A stretch of DNA of 64,000 bases from Sanghuangporus weigelae (lineage: Eukaryota > Basidiomycota > Agaricomycetes > Hymenochaetales > Hymenochaetaceae): positions 2,542,001 to 2,606,000 of the forward strand of contig CP137318.1 in the NCBI GenBank assembly GCA_033182465.1, read 5' to 3'. Shown piece by piece: positions 1 to 9,120 of the stretch; positions within the stretch are counted from its first letter, which is position 1; every line of letters begins with the position of its first letter. A model generated the notes under the pieces. It was not told where the DNA came from and made no database searches. It worked only from the letters and a program-made list of their open reading frames with translations. The translations under genes and the position numbers were made by a program.

Positions 1-433
1 TTTGTGAGCATGAATCGGAACTTATAAAGTAAAATAAAAGACGTACCCCATGCAAGCTCTCCAACGCCACCTTATATGTAAGACCTCTCTTTGTTTGTTC
101 GTAAAGAATCTGAGCGAGTAGCGGATTGTCTGAAGGCTGCGGTGTGCGCATTTCGGGCTGGTCAAATACGGGTGTCGGAACGTGCTGCTGTTGAGGTTGA
201 GGGTGCTGCGTGAATTGCTGCTGTTGATGGGACACGTTGAAAGTATAGTTCTGCAGCATTTGCTGCATCATCATGGACGCATAAGGCGACTGATTGTTGT
301 TGGGTGTAGCATGAGGAAGGAGCTGCGCGTTCTGTTGATGAATTGCGGAAGACGGACGGTGAGGCGGAAGTATCAAAGGTTGTGACCACTGCGAACCAGA
401 TGAGGGAGGCGGGGTATAATACGAGGACATCAT
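1..433 (-). CDS. 5' part of a glutamine-rich protein of unknown function (runs off left edge)
   Basis: The reading frame opens with two consecutive ATGs at 433 and 430 and stays open to about position 47, where a GTACGT donor starts an intron that continues past the window edge. About 128 residues are visible. They are rich in Gln, Pro, Ser and Met, with runs such as QQQQ and MMMQQ, and end in a more ordered stretch, NPLLAQILYEQ followed by TYKVALESLHG. The low-complexity N-terminus looks like a disordered activation-type or condensate-type region; the ordered end suggests a folded domain begins at the exon junction. I do not recognise the family from this fragment. It diverges from the dehydrogenase gene at 813, with a 379-bp gap between the two starts. 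A reading frame opposite it on the plus strand is a shadow. Confidence 0.6.
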   Translation of the reverse strand, partial: MMSSYYTPPPSSGSQWSQPLILPPHRPSSAIHQQNAQLLPHATPNNNQSPYASMMMQQMLQNYTFNVSHQQQQFTQHPQPQQQHVPTPVFDQPEMRTPQPSDNPLLAQILYEQTKRGLTYKVALESLHGVRLLFYFISSDSCSQ

Positions 434-812
434 GGACAACTGCAGAAAGAACTGCGCGAGAAACGAGAAGCAGTGTAAGACGAGATGTAAGAGGACGCGA
501 TAGTGAGAAGTGACCGTACGCGCCGAAGCTTGAGGCAAAGCTCGAATTGCTACCTTTGGTAATTTTCGGTTACGTACTCCGTCCTTGAACTGAACACTCC
601 TAGCCCGCTCATCGACGGTCTATATTCCATCTGTCTTTCTGTATCTCCTGTTAACTCCATCATCTCATGCTAATCATACAGCTTTTTTGTGTAATGTTGA
701 CGGTTGAATTCAAACCAATAACCGTGTTCCGCTGACCCGGTCTTACGTCACGTGTACCTCCCCGGATCTACTACTTAAGCACCATAGTCTCGTCTCCCGT
801 TCCAACGTTCCC
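434..812. promoter_or_regulatory. Divergent intergenic region with a CACGTG box
   Basis: This gap separates the Q-rich gene (-) from the methylmalonate-semialdehyde dehydrogenase gene (+), so it should hold both promoters. A CACGTG E-box lies at 749-754, inside ACGTCACGTG, about 60 bp before the dehydrogenase ATG. I see no other gene in it. Confidence 0.45.
749..754. promoter_or_regulatory. CACGTG E-box upstream of methylmalonate-semialdehyde dehydrogenase
   Basis: CACGTG palindrome, part of ACGTCACGTG, 59 bp before the ATG. bHLH factors bind this core; binding here is inference. Confidence 0.4.
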
Positions 813-3234
813 ATGTCCTTGCCTCGGCTTTCTCGTGTAGCTCGCACTTCGGGGGTTCGTTCGTATGCAACCGCCTCAGAAATACGAGTGAAGAGCCCGC
901 TGGTAGGCTTGAGTTCCGTCGCTCGCGAAAAGGCGGAGCAACTTTCGGCGAACTGGAAGGGCACCAGCGCGTCTGGAGATTCTACAAAGAATTACATTGG
1001 CGGCCAGTTTGTAGACAGCAAAGCAGACTCTCTTATCGACGTCCTTGATCCTGTTAGTGACCCGAGTTCTTTGATGCGCATGTCACTCATGTATTATTTA
1101 GTCGACCCAAACGCTTCTTACCAGAGTGCCAGAGACCACCCGCTCTGAGTTTGAGAGTGCGGCCGAAGCTGCTTCAGAAGCTTATAAATCATGGAGCCGT
1201 ACAAGTGTACTTACTCGACAGAGAGTCGCTCTTGAACTCCAGTACCAGCTTCGGAAGAATGCAGATGCGCTAGCGAACAGCATCGTGCTTGAGCAGGGAA
1301 AAACACTTGCTGGTACCCTTCATAGAGTCAAGTTCCTTGTGCAACAGTGAACTTAGTATTTCACGCCAGATGCACATGGAGATGTTTTGCGTGGTCTGCA
1401 AGTTGTCGAGACCGCTTGTGGAATTACGTCCACGATTCTTGGTGACAAGCTGGAAGTGAGCAAGGATATGGATACTGAGACTCGACGTTTGCCTCTTGGT
1501 GTCTGTGCCAGCATTGCGCCATTCAACTTTCCTGCGTAAATTGTTCATCAAAGATACCATACCTATGAGATCTGATTTCTCTTGTCGTTAGAATGATACC
1601 GCTTTGGACTATTCCTATGGCAGTTGTGACTGGTAATACCCTTATCCTGAAACCTTCAGAACGCGATCCTGGCGCAGCTATGATTATCGCTGAGTGCGTA
1701 TCTAGTTTTTAGAAGCGAAGTAGCTTCGCTCAGTTTATCTCAGACTTTGCGAACGTGCTGGACTACCTCCAGGCGTTCTAAATGTTGTTCATGTAAGTGT
1801 CGCTTCAACTCTGGCATATCGTACCCATCCTAATTTGACGTTAGGGAACAGCATCAACAGTCAATGCTATTTGTGACTATCCAGCCGTCAAAGCTATCAG
1901 TTTCGTTGGAGGTCCGTTCTCTTCAATTTTGCTCTTGTGGTAGAACCTGATCCAATACTCGTCTTCCGCAGGTGACCGGGCTGGCAAGCATATCTATGAC
2001 AGGTTAGCAAAACATTTGGCTTACTTCGTTCTCTTTATTAATGTCAATCTCAGAGGGACCAGTAACGGAAAGCGAGTTCAAGTAAGCCCATAATCACCGT
2101 AGATTCGGAGCACTTTCCAACCTATTTTTCAAGGCAAACATGGGGGCCAAAAATCACGCCGTAATCATGCCTGACGGTATTACATATTCATTCTCCTACG
2201 CTACAAATAAGAGGATATCATCTGACTCTGTTGCAGCGAACAAAAACACAGCTATCAATTCAATTTTGGGAGCGGCTTTCGGCGCGGCTGGTCAGCGCTG
2301 CATGGCCATCTCTGTTGGTTAGCTTTGTTCATATCAACTCCGTGGGTTAAACAACTGTTTAAAATCTGGACTGAAGTTATACTCGTCGGCACCGCCCAGT
2401 CTCTGCTACCGGAACTAGTTGAACGTGCCAAGACGCTCAAAGTAAACGGCGGATTTGAACAAGGCGCAGATCTGTGGGTATCTTTCATAAATCTTGATAT
2501 AGCATGCTGATCCAGGGTTCCACTTTGCAGAGGACCATTGATTTCTCCAGCAGCGAAGCAGAGAGTCGTTGGACTGATTTCTTCCGTCGAAGAAGAGGGC
2601 GGTCGGATTTCTCTGGATGGCCGACGTGTTGAAGTTCCTGGATACCCAGACGGAAACTTCGTCGCTCCGACTATCGTCGAAGTCACGGTGGACATGAAAG
2701 CCTATAAGTAAGTCCTTAACCTATACATTTCGGTCTTTCTCTGAGTAGTGCTTTAGGCAAGAAATCTTCGGACCTGTTCTCTGTGTCATTCCTGCTGACA
2801 CACTGGACGATGCCCTTGATATTATCAACGCAAACAAATACGGAAACGGAACTGGTCGGTTTTCCTACCCATGCACTGTCTTCATATTAGACTAATGGTT
2901 GTTTTTCATAGCTATTTTCACGCAATCTGGCGCGACGGCGCGCAAGTTTGAGCGAGAAGTAGAAGTAGGCCAAGTCGGGATCAATGTACCCATCCCAGTA
3001 CCTCTGCCAATGTTCTCATGGAGCGGGAACAAGGCCAGCTTCCTCGGTGACATTTCTTATTACGGGAGAAGTGGAATCGACTTCTACACACAGACGAAGG
3101 TATGGTTGATGCAACCAGTTCCGAACGAAATCAAGAAAACTTACTGTCTTTTTCTGTAGACTATTACCAGTTTGTGGAAAGCAGAGGACGCGATTGGAAA
3201 TAAGGCTTCAGTTGATATGCCCACGATGCGTTGA
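813..3234 (+). CDS. Methylmalonate-semialdehyde dehydrogenase (acylating), mitochondrial
   Basis: This NAD- and CoA-dependent aldehyde dehydrogenase (ALDH6 family) converts malonate or methylmalonate semialdehyde to acetyl- or propionyl-CoA in valine and pyrimidine catabolism. The spliced product opens with an Arg/Ser-rich presequence ([19 protein letters not shown]), as expected for a mitochondrial matrix enzyme. Family landmarks follow in order: [20 protein letters not shown] (joined across an intron), [44 protein letters not shown], the catalytic cysteine in [21 protein letters not shown], and the ALDH6-type ending [20 protein letters not shown]. There are about ten exons with short introns. 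The first intron starts after DP at about 1051, and the last joins TQTK to TITSLWK. Length is typical of the family. Only short pieces of it are open in any single frame because the exons are small. Confidence 0.93.
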
Positions 3235-3359
3235 ATGTATTCAGACCTAAAGTAGTACTTTTGAACCTGCACAACAGACCATCTGCATCGTTCAGATAAA
3301 AAGATTTTGGATGTATAATTATATCTAGCAAAGACAGCACAGCAAAAGAATATTGCGTT

Positions 3360-4040
3360 TTATGCGTCTGATGAAGGATGCACGGGGATTTCAGCAGGAG
3401 GCTTTTGCTTGAAGAACTGTTTCCGACGCTCCTCCCAAGTTTCTGGTGATTCGCGATCGCGTTTCTCGCCTGCGATTCTCCCAGTTCTGTCATACACGCC
3501 GACTGCGGTGCCGAGGAAGGCGCAGGAGGCGAATGCGGCGGGTATTGATCGTGCTGTTTGCACATTCAATTTCACAATGAGTCAAGCAATTAAGATGAGT
3601 ATGCCGAGCGTACCTCTAAGCCCTGCGAGGAAACCGGCTGCGCAACCGCCTGCTACGCCGTTCAGCGGGTCATCCTTCTCACGCGTATTGGCGACAATAG
3701 CCTCAGTCGCAGCAAACGTGAATCCCATCGCAGCTTAAAAGGTAGTCCCATAACAAACTCATTAATCTCGCCAAGGTCCGGAGCTCACAGAAAGAAACTC
3801 ACCAAAGAACCCAATAGTCCCTCCATACCTCGTGAACACACCAGTCGCGCCCTTATTATGCTTCCCCAGCGCAGTCTGGATCGTAGCGACGAGCGTACCA
3901 ACAATGCCTCCTTGCAGTCCCGCAAAGGACGCGTATTTGACTGTCGACTTGGGCACGTAGAAGTCGCCGACTTTGTTCTTTTCGGAATCTTTGAGTAATT
4001 GAGAGGATGGATGGACGGCCTCGCCTGCTGTACCCGCCAT
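3360..4040 (-). CDS. NADH:ubiquinone oxidoreductase (complex I) B14.7/21.3-kDa-type subunit
   Basis: Three exons, 4040-3803, 3733-3614 and 3553-3360, join to 552 nt, exactly 183 codons plus stop. The product resembles the Tim17/Tim22/Tim23-fold accessory subunit of complex I (NDUFA11, B14.7; the 21.3-kDa subunit in Neurospora). It has Gly-rich membrane segments: YASFAGLQGGIVGTLVATIQ, RYGGTIGFFAAMGFTFAATE, GVAGGCAAGFLAGL and IPAAFASCAFLGTAVGVYD. A charged C-terminal tail (ESPETWEERRKQFFKQKPP) follows. It would sit in the mitochondrial inner membrane. The start at MAGTAGEAVHPSS is the first ATG giving a sensible hydrophilic N-terminus; the upstream in-frame Met would add a Ser-rich stretch without family similarity. 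TIM family translocases share the fold, but the tail and the length favour complex I. Confidence 0.8.
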
Positions 4041-4284
4041 GGCCTTCTTCAAGGACGAAGACGAGTGCGCGGGTGAGGTGAAGGTGAAGAAGGCAGTGAG
4101 GACGCCTGGAGGATGGAAGTAATTGATTTGAGAATCGGGAGTAGAGGATGTGCAAACGCTTAGATTGTGACTGGCTCGGCAGACGCCGCATGGACTTGCA
4201 ATGCACAAACAATCTCATCTCAAACTACTCTCGGTATTGGAGTAAAGACGACACAAACTATGATAATTACAACGACATAAAGTA

Positions 4285-6834
4285 TCACAATTTTCGTCGT
4301 TTGCCTACACCCTTTTCTTCCACGCCCGAGCTCTTCCGCTTCACGCTTTCAACCAAACTCTGTAAACTCTGCGACGGTGCAGAGTTACCGTTCCTTGGTG
4401 AGTTGGTCTTCGTTCCGGACACGGACTCTTTTCCGAATTGCCTACGAGCACGTTCCTCGAGTAAAGCAGCCATGCTCTTAGTCTTTTTGAAGCTATAGAT
4501 TCAAAGTTGTAAGATATGATGTAACGCATGATCAAGATGGATGGATGAACGTACTGAGGGTTACTGGGATCAATAGCGAACGTATGATCCTCATGCAGAG
4601 CCTTAAATCGCTCATCCTTAACATCAATCTGGAAATCCTCCTGAATCTCATTTTCATCCTCCCCACCGGCTCCTTTATCTTTCTTCTTCCTGTCGCGCTT
4701 TTTGCGCTTGACCTTTTCGGCTTTGAGGACGGCCTTCATGTCGAAGTGCTTGCGCTCGCTGGAGACGTCGTCTGGTGCGACTAGTAGGGAGAGCTCGGCT
4801 TCTGTTGCGGGCCGAGTCTCGACGTCGGCGGAGGCTTCGCTTCCTTTCTCTCTAACCTTTGTTGATTTTGACTTCTTCGAATTCTTGTGCGAGTCCATGT
4901 CCTCTTTCCCCTCCTCCGAGTTTTCACTCTCACTTCTCGCTGCGAAGAAGTCATCGTCGATAGACTTGTTTTTCTTGCTCTCAGCATCCTTCTCCTTGTT
5001 GCCTCCCTGGTCCTCCTCTTCCTTCTTCTCTTTCTTCCTCGCAAGACGCTTCTCTTTTTGTTTCCGTCTGTATGCCTCAATAGTCGTCTCCTCTCCAGCA
5101 TTTGCGTTAGCCTCGCTTAATCCAGGCATGAACGTAATCTCCACATCGCCTTCAGTGCCTTTATCTTCGTCAACGAACGGATTAGCATCCTCTTGGTCAT
5201 TAGCTCCGCCACCACCAAGTAAGAGTTTTCTTAGCCTTTCCCGCTCGGCTTTGCTCTTGTTGCCTTTCTTGATTTCATTCTCCTCTTCTTCGTCTTCTGA
5301 GCTGGAGGATGCAATGTAAGCGCGGAAGTCGTCCTCCTCGATCTCTTTTCTGGATAGTGTGCGCCGTAAAACTTTATTCCGCTCTGGATCATCTTCGTCC
5401 CATTTGAGTGTGACCCTGGAATGTCGCAGAGCATCTGTAGAGAAGTCGAGTGGCTTGTAGGTCATGCTGGATGCTTCTGTAGCTGGTGTTGCCTCATCCC
5501 TGTAGTACAATACAATGATTAAGGAAAAGAACGAGTGGGGGGGGACGGACTACAGACCTGAAGTCATCGTCAAAGGACATGTCATCGGGGACAAAGCTCA
5601 AATCGAAGACGTTCGCTGAACGTTCTAACTCTGTGCCATCCAGTTCTGAGACTATATGCACTGCAGCCTCAACCGTGTCGCATGTAACGATAGCATAGTA
5701 GTACCTAAGAGCGACCTGAGCAACAAGAATATCAAGCATCAAGAGTCAAGCTCACCGAAGTCGCTCCAGCTGGTACTTTCTTAAGGCCTTCTCATCATAA
5801 GGGTCGCCTTCGTCCTCCTGAACGAGACTACCGAGCACGTCGTCGCGACGACTTTTCTTATAGATCTCCTTCGGGGGGCCTTCCTCCTCTTCCCTCCTCA
5901 GCCTCTCCTTACCAAATTCGGAGGGATACACGCGCACGCTGAGGACTTTTCCACGGATGATTTTAGCTGCGCTCGAGGTCTTTTCATCTCTATCTCTGTC
6001 GTTGGCAGATGTAATAGTAGATGCAGTAGTGGCGTTGACAGCAACAGCCGCCGAGGGTGCGGTAGGCGAAACGAGGGATGAGAATATTTTGAAGAGGTGG
6101 CTGGCCCGGACGTGGTCCCAGTCTAGATTGACGACGGCTATCCGGTTCGTTTTGATACCGGTGTGGTCGGGTTCCTCACCGTTGACGGCGCCGTCGATAT
6201 TAATGGCGTGCTGCTCGATATAGGCCACAGCCTGAGCGTCGAGGTCTGCATAGGCGTCCCCATCTTCGTTGAGGTCTACCTCTAAGTATTCATCCTCGTC
6301 TTCGGCGAGCACGGGGATCGGTTTCGAGGCGTGACGACCAAGAATGACTTCTCCGTCGTCAACATCACTTTCTTGATTTGCGCTTTGATCATCATTATTT
6401 TCTTCGTCAGAGCTTTCTAGCAAGACTTGGCCACGGGCGTAGTCGACCATTTGTTGATTTTTATCCTGTGCGTCCTTGACATCCTCGTCTTCCTGACCCT
6501 CTAGCCGGTAGAATCGCCTGAGGTCTTCCTTCTCATGGGTGTCAGAGATGGATCTTCCGTATTTGTCTACACGACCGCCTGTCAGAGTGCCAGCGCACGT
6601 AAGAAACAGGAAAACGGGACAAGATCAATCAGCAAGACTGTTGGTGACCAGAGCCAGAGACAGGGATCTAGAGCAGTGCACGCACGATCACGTACTTTTA
6701 GATTTTTTTTTCTTGCTGCCGTCGTCTTCGAATATCGCCTTGAAGCGTTCGTCGACGACTACTTTCTGCTTGTTCTTTTTCGGTCTGCGAAAGCGAGGGT
6801 CTGTACGAAGACGGGTAAAGCGTGGATCACTCAT
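4285..6834 (-). CDS. ESF1: Pre-rRNA-processing protein ESF1
   Basis: A nucleolar factor of 18S rRNA maturation. The first exon starts at 6834 with MSDPRFTRLRTDPRFRRPKK and DERFKAIFEDDGSKKKK, the characteristic ESF1 N-terminus. The second exon joins in phase to SGRVDKYGRS and EDLRRFYRLEG. A central fold follows (TNRIAVVNLDWDHVRASHLFKIFSSL), then LRRYYYAIVTCDTVEAA and LDGTELERSANVFDLSFVPD. The middle of the protein alternates acidic and Lys-rich tracts. The C-terminal NUC153-type segment, DERFKALHEDHTFAIDPSNP joined to FKKTKSMAALLEER, confirms the family. There are about five exons and roughly 770 residues. The charged low-complexity coding sequence produces long open frames on the other strand; these are not genes. 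It is transcribed divergently from the secreted peptide precursor at 7135. Confidence 0.92.
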
Positions 6835-7134
6835 GGGAGGATTTCTGAAAAGCTACGCTGACCAATTAGGCTGAGAGCGGTTGCTTGACCGTCGTCTCTA
6901 TGGCATCCCCGCCCTGCCCCCTAATATATAACCGCCGCTCCTCCCTTCCTCTCCCACCTCTCCTCCTTCCTTCCAGTCAGTGCTTGCTGTTGAGCCGTGC
7001 TCTTCCCTTCCTTCGTTCTTCACCCTCCTCTTTTTTTTCTTCGTTCTATAAAGTCAGGCCGCAGGGCGACCTTTCATTCTCATCTGCCTGTCGCTGTCCA
7101 TCTTTTCAATCTCCAGCTTTTTTCGATTTTCATC
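6835..7134. promoter_or_regulatory. Divergent promoter region with TATA box and pyrimidine-rich leader
   Basis: This 300-bp gap lies between ESF1 (-) and the repeat-peptide precursor (+). It holds a TATA-like CTAATATATA at 6921-6930, about 205 bp before the peptide ATG. A strongly pyrimidine-rich plus strand follows, from about 6936 to 7060. TATA plus a CT-rich leader is common at highly expressed or inducible fungal genes; here that link is inference. Confidence 0.5.
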
Positions 7135-7977
7135 ATGATTCGCATCGGCGCACTCACGCTTATTGCAGTCTGCATTGCTCAGGCTTTTGCAATCCCTATC
7201 GCGGCTCCTCTACCGGTTCCAGTAAGCATTATATCAATTTTAACCAGCATGTTCAAAATATTAAGTCTCGTTTCGTTTCTCCCTCAGGAACCTGTTGAGG
7301 CTCGCTCGCCGGCACCTTTTAAACCTATCGTCGTATACGCCAGGCAAGACGTCAACACCATCCCCGCCGAAGCTCCTACAAAAGCGCCTGATGGTGTCAT
7401 CGAGCTCTACGGCAACGGCAACAAAGTCAAGCGTCAGAACAATATTAACACCATCCCCGCCGAGGCTGCCACGAAAGCGCCTGATGGTGTCATTGAGCTT
7501 TACGCCAATGGAAAGGTCAAGCGTCAGAATGGAGATGTAAACACGATCCCGGCCGAAGCTCCTACCAAGTCTCCTGATGGTGTAATTGAGTTATATGGTA
7601 ACCGCAACAAGGTCAAGCGTCAGGACGTCAACACCATCCCTGCTGAGGCTCCGACCAAGGCTCCTGACGGTGTGATCGAACTCTACGGCAACGGCAAGGC
7701 GAAGCGTCAGAACGGAGATGTCAACACGATCCCTGCCGAGGCTGCCACCAAGGCTCCTGACGGTGTGATCGAACTCTACGGCAATGGCAAGGCAAAGCGT
7801 CAGAACGGAGACGTCAACACGATCCCGGCTGAAGCTCCCACGAAGGCTCCTGAGGGTGTAATCGAGTTATACGGCAACCGCATCAAGGTCAAGCGTCAGG
7901 ACGTCAACACCATCCCTGCTGAGGCACCGACCAAAGCGCCGGATGGTGTTATCGAGCTGTACGGCAACAGGAACTGA
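7135..7977 (+). CDS. Secreted KEX2-type repeat peptide precursor (seven repeats)
   Basis: Two exons, 7135-7221 and 7288-7977, give 258 residues. Residues 1-19 form a signal peptide (MIRIGALTLIAVCIAQAFA), followed by a Pro-rich pro-region to residue 48. Seven tandem repeats of 26-32 residues follow, with core NTIPAEAPTKAPDGVIELYG. Each of the six internal junctions is Lys-Arg then Gln, the site expected for the Golgi protease Kex2, so seven similar acidic peptides with N-terminal Gln would be released; Gln could cyclise to pyroglutamate. The start is the first ATG followed by a signal peptide; the same frame is open upstream through the pyrimidine-rich leader but reads nothing sensible. The family is best described as KEX2-processed repeat proteins, a broad class that includes fungal alpha-type pheromones, Ustilago Rep1 and precursors of cyclic dikaritin peptides. 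No UstY-like or tyrosinase gene is nearby, so modification is unsupported. The function of the peptides is unknown. Confidence 0.9.
   Translation: MIRIGALTLIAVCIAQAFAIPIAAPLPVPVSIISILTSMFKILSLVSFLPQEPVEARSPAPFKPIVVYARQDVNTIPAEAPTKAPDGVIELYGNGNKVKRQNNINTIPAEAATKAPDGVIELYANGKVKRQNGDVNTIPAEAPTKSPDGVIELYGNRNKVKRQDVNTIPAEAPTKAPDGVIELYGNGKAKRQNGDVNTIPAEAATKAPDGVIELYGNGKAKRQNGDVNTIPAEAPTKAPEGVIELYGNRIKVKRQDVNTIPAEAPTKAPDGVIELYGNRN
7222..7287 (+). other. 66-nt in-frame intron of the repeat-peptide gene
   Basis: It has canonical borders (GTAAGC to CTCAG), phase 0, and no in-frame stop codon. If retained it would add 22 mostly hydrophobic residues (starting VSIISILTSMFKIL) between the signal peptide and the first repeat without changing the frame downstream. 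Confidence 0.75.
7345..7974 (+). repeat. Seven-unit coding repeat arranged as two 276-nt blocks plus one unit
   Basis: Units: 7345-7434, 7435-7524, 7525-7620, 7621-7707, 7708-7800, 7801-7896 and 7897-7974. Units 1, 4 and 7 begin QDVN. Units 2 and 5 carry PAEAATK. Units 3 and 6 begin QNGDVN and end GNR(N/I)KVKR. Units 1-3 and 4-6 are each exactly 276 nt (92 residues), so the array looks like a duplicated three-unit block. Codons for the shared ELY segment vary among units (CTC, CTT, TTA, CTG for Leu), and units 3 and 6 both use GAG TTA. Confidence 0.92.
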
Positions 7978-8400
7978 GGTATGCGTCGTTTTCTCACTGT
8001 CCCGGGAATTTGATGCTTAAGAGCCAAATTACAATCAGTGATTTTCTGATTATATCAATCCGGTTCTTTCTTGACTCCTTGCCTTGTAACTTGGTAAGCT
8101 AGTCAATTCCATAAATTTAAAGGCATCTTTTACACAACTTTTTTCATAGTCGGGTGTAGTGGTTCTTGCGTTGTTGGCGATCATAATAGAAATGCTGCTG
8201 GAGAGGACACTGGCTTGCGGTCCTGTACTTTCCTTTTGCATTTTTCTCTCATATTCATACCTACATACCTACCTCCCTGTACGCTCCCCATGCCACTCTT
8301 CAGTACAACATTGATCTACTGGACTGGACCTTTTTCCATTGTGTGATGCAACCAAGTACAATACTCGAAATTATTCAGCAACTTTATGAATTCTTCTTGA
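7978..8400. other. Convergent 3' region of peptide precursor and MoaE
   Basis: No coding signal is seen. One base after the peptide stop codon a GTATGC donor begins (7979), with a matching AG at 8037-8038, so a 60-nt intron in the 3' untranslated region is possible. The rest is AT-rich and presumably holds the polyadenylation signals of both convergent genes. Confidence 0.4.
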
Positions 8401-8971
8401 TCATGGAGCATAATTAGCTTTCCACTCAGCGTCTTCCTCTCGTTCACCCTCATAGTACTCCCTCTTCCAGATTTGTGCTTTGAGCTTGACTTCTTCGAGG
8501 ATGAACTCGCATGTTTTGAATGCTTCTTTTCTGTGAGGAGAGGAGACCGCGATGACGATGGATGGTTGACCAACTGGTACTGTTCCTAGTCTATGGTAGA
8601 GCGCACAGCGGAGTATTGATGGATTGTGCTCAGGTTGGGACGAGGAGACAGACGAGCGAGCGCTGTGTAATATTCCTGCCATCGTTTTTATCGCGAGCTT
8701 GGAGTACGCTTGGTATTCGAGACGAGTGACGTTCTTGCCTGAGAGAAGTCAACTATGATGAAACGATAAAATAACTAAAATGAAATGGACCTTTGAAGGA
8801 ATTCCTTGTCGTGCCTATAAACACAGCAGTCGCGCCCGCTTCGTCACTCCCGACGGATTTGACGATAGACGCGGTGTCGAGTGGATCGTAGGTGAGTACG
8901 CATGTGCCATGGGGTGTTGTGAGTTCGGCTGGGGTGGATGCTGAGGGTAAGATTGAAATTGCATCGGGCAT
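8401..8971 (-). CDS. Molybdopterin synthase catalytic (large) subunit MoaE/MOCS2B
   Basis: Two exons, 8971-8791 and 8738-8401, join to 172 codons. The protein transfers sulfur to precursor Z to make molybdopterin, acting with the small MoaD-like subunit. MoaE landmarks are present: GATAVFIGTTRNSFKGKNVT, RLEYQAYSKLA, LYHRLGTVPVGQPSIVIAVS, SPHRKEAFKTCEFI, and the Lys-containing end AQIWKREYY. In the family the conserved Arg, His-Arg and Lys residues line the active site. The start at 8971 opens a short Ser/Pro-rich N-terminus before the conserved LTYDPLD strand. It diverges from the pseudouridine enzyme gene at 9121 with only 149 bp between the starts, so a shared promoter is likely. The donor, GTCCAT, is weak. 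Confidence 0.9.
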
Positions 8972-9120
8972 TTTTGAGACTCGGAGGTACGATAGCTGGA
9001 TGTATGCGTTTGGTGGACTTGCCTTGGCGACCCTGATCTTCGCGTCGGGGCACTCCGCTAAATCTCGAATCTCGGTCTTTAACGGTAAGGCATGTTCAGC
9101 CTCCTCTGGCTTGTGCAGCC

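Noticed and set aside
4702-5319. 205-residue Ser/Leu/Phe-rich frame on the plus strand
   Set aside because: It lies exactly opposite the acidic and Lys-rich tracts of ESF1; such repeats make long antisense frames. No protein-like domain is present.
7345-7974. CRISPR-like or minisatellite interpretation of the repeat array
   Set aside because: Units are in one open frame, differ mainly at synonymous sites, and keep Lys-Arg at every junction. A eukaryotic coding array explains it fully.
7135-7977. Ribosomally made cyclic peptide (dikaritin) gene cluster
   Set aside because: The precursor type would fit, but neighbours are ESF1 and MoaE. No UstY/DUF3328, tyrosinase or methyltransferase gene is nearby, so I keep only the precursor call.
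7135-7977. Basidiomycete mating pheromone
   Set aside because: Those precursors are short and end in a CaaX box. This one ends GNRN and is repeat-built, and no receptor gene is near.
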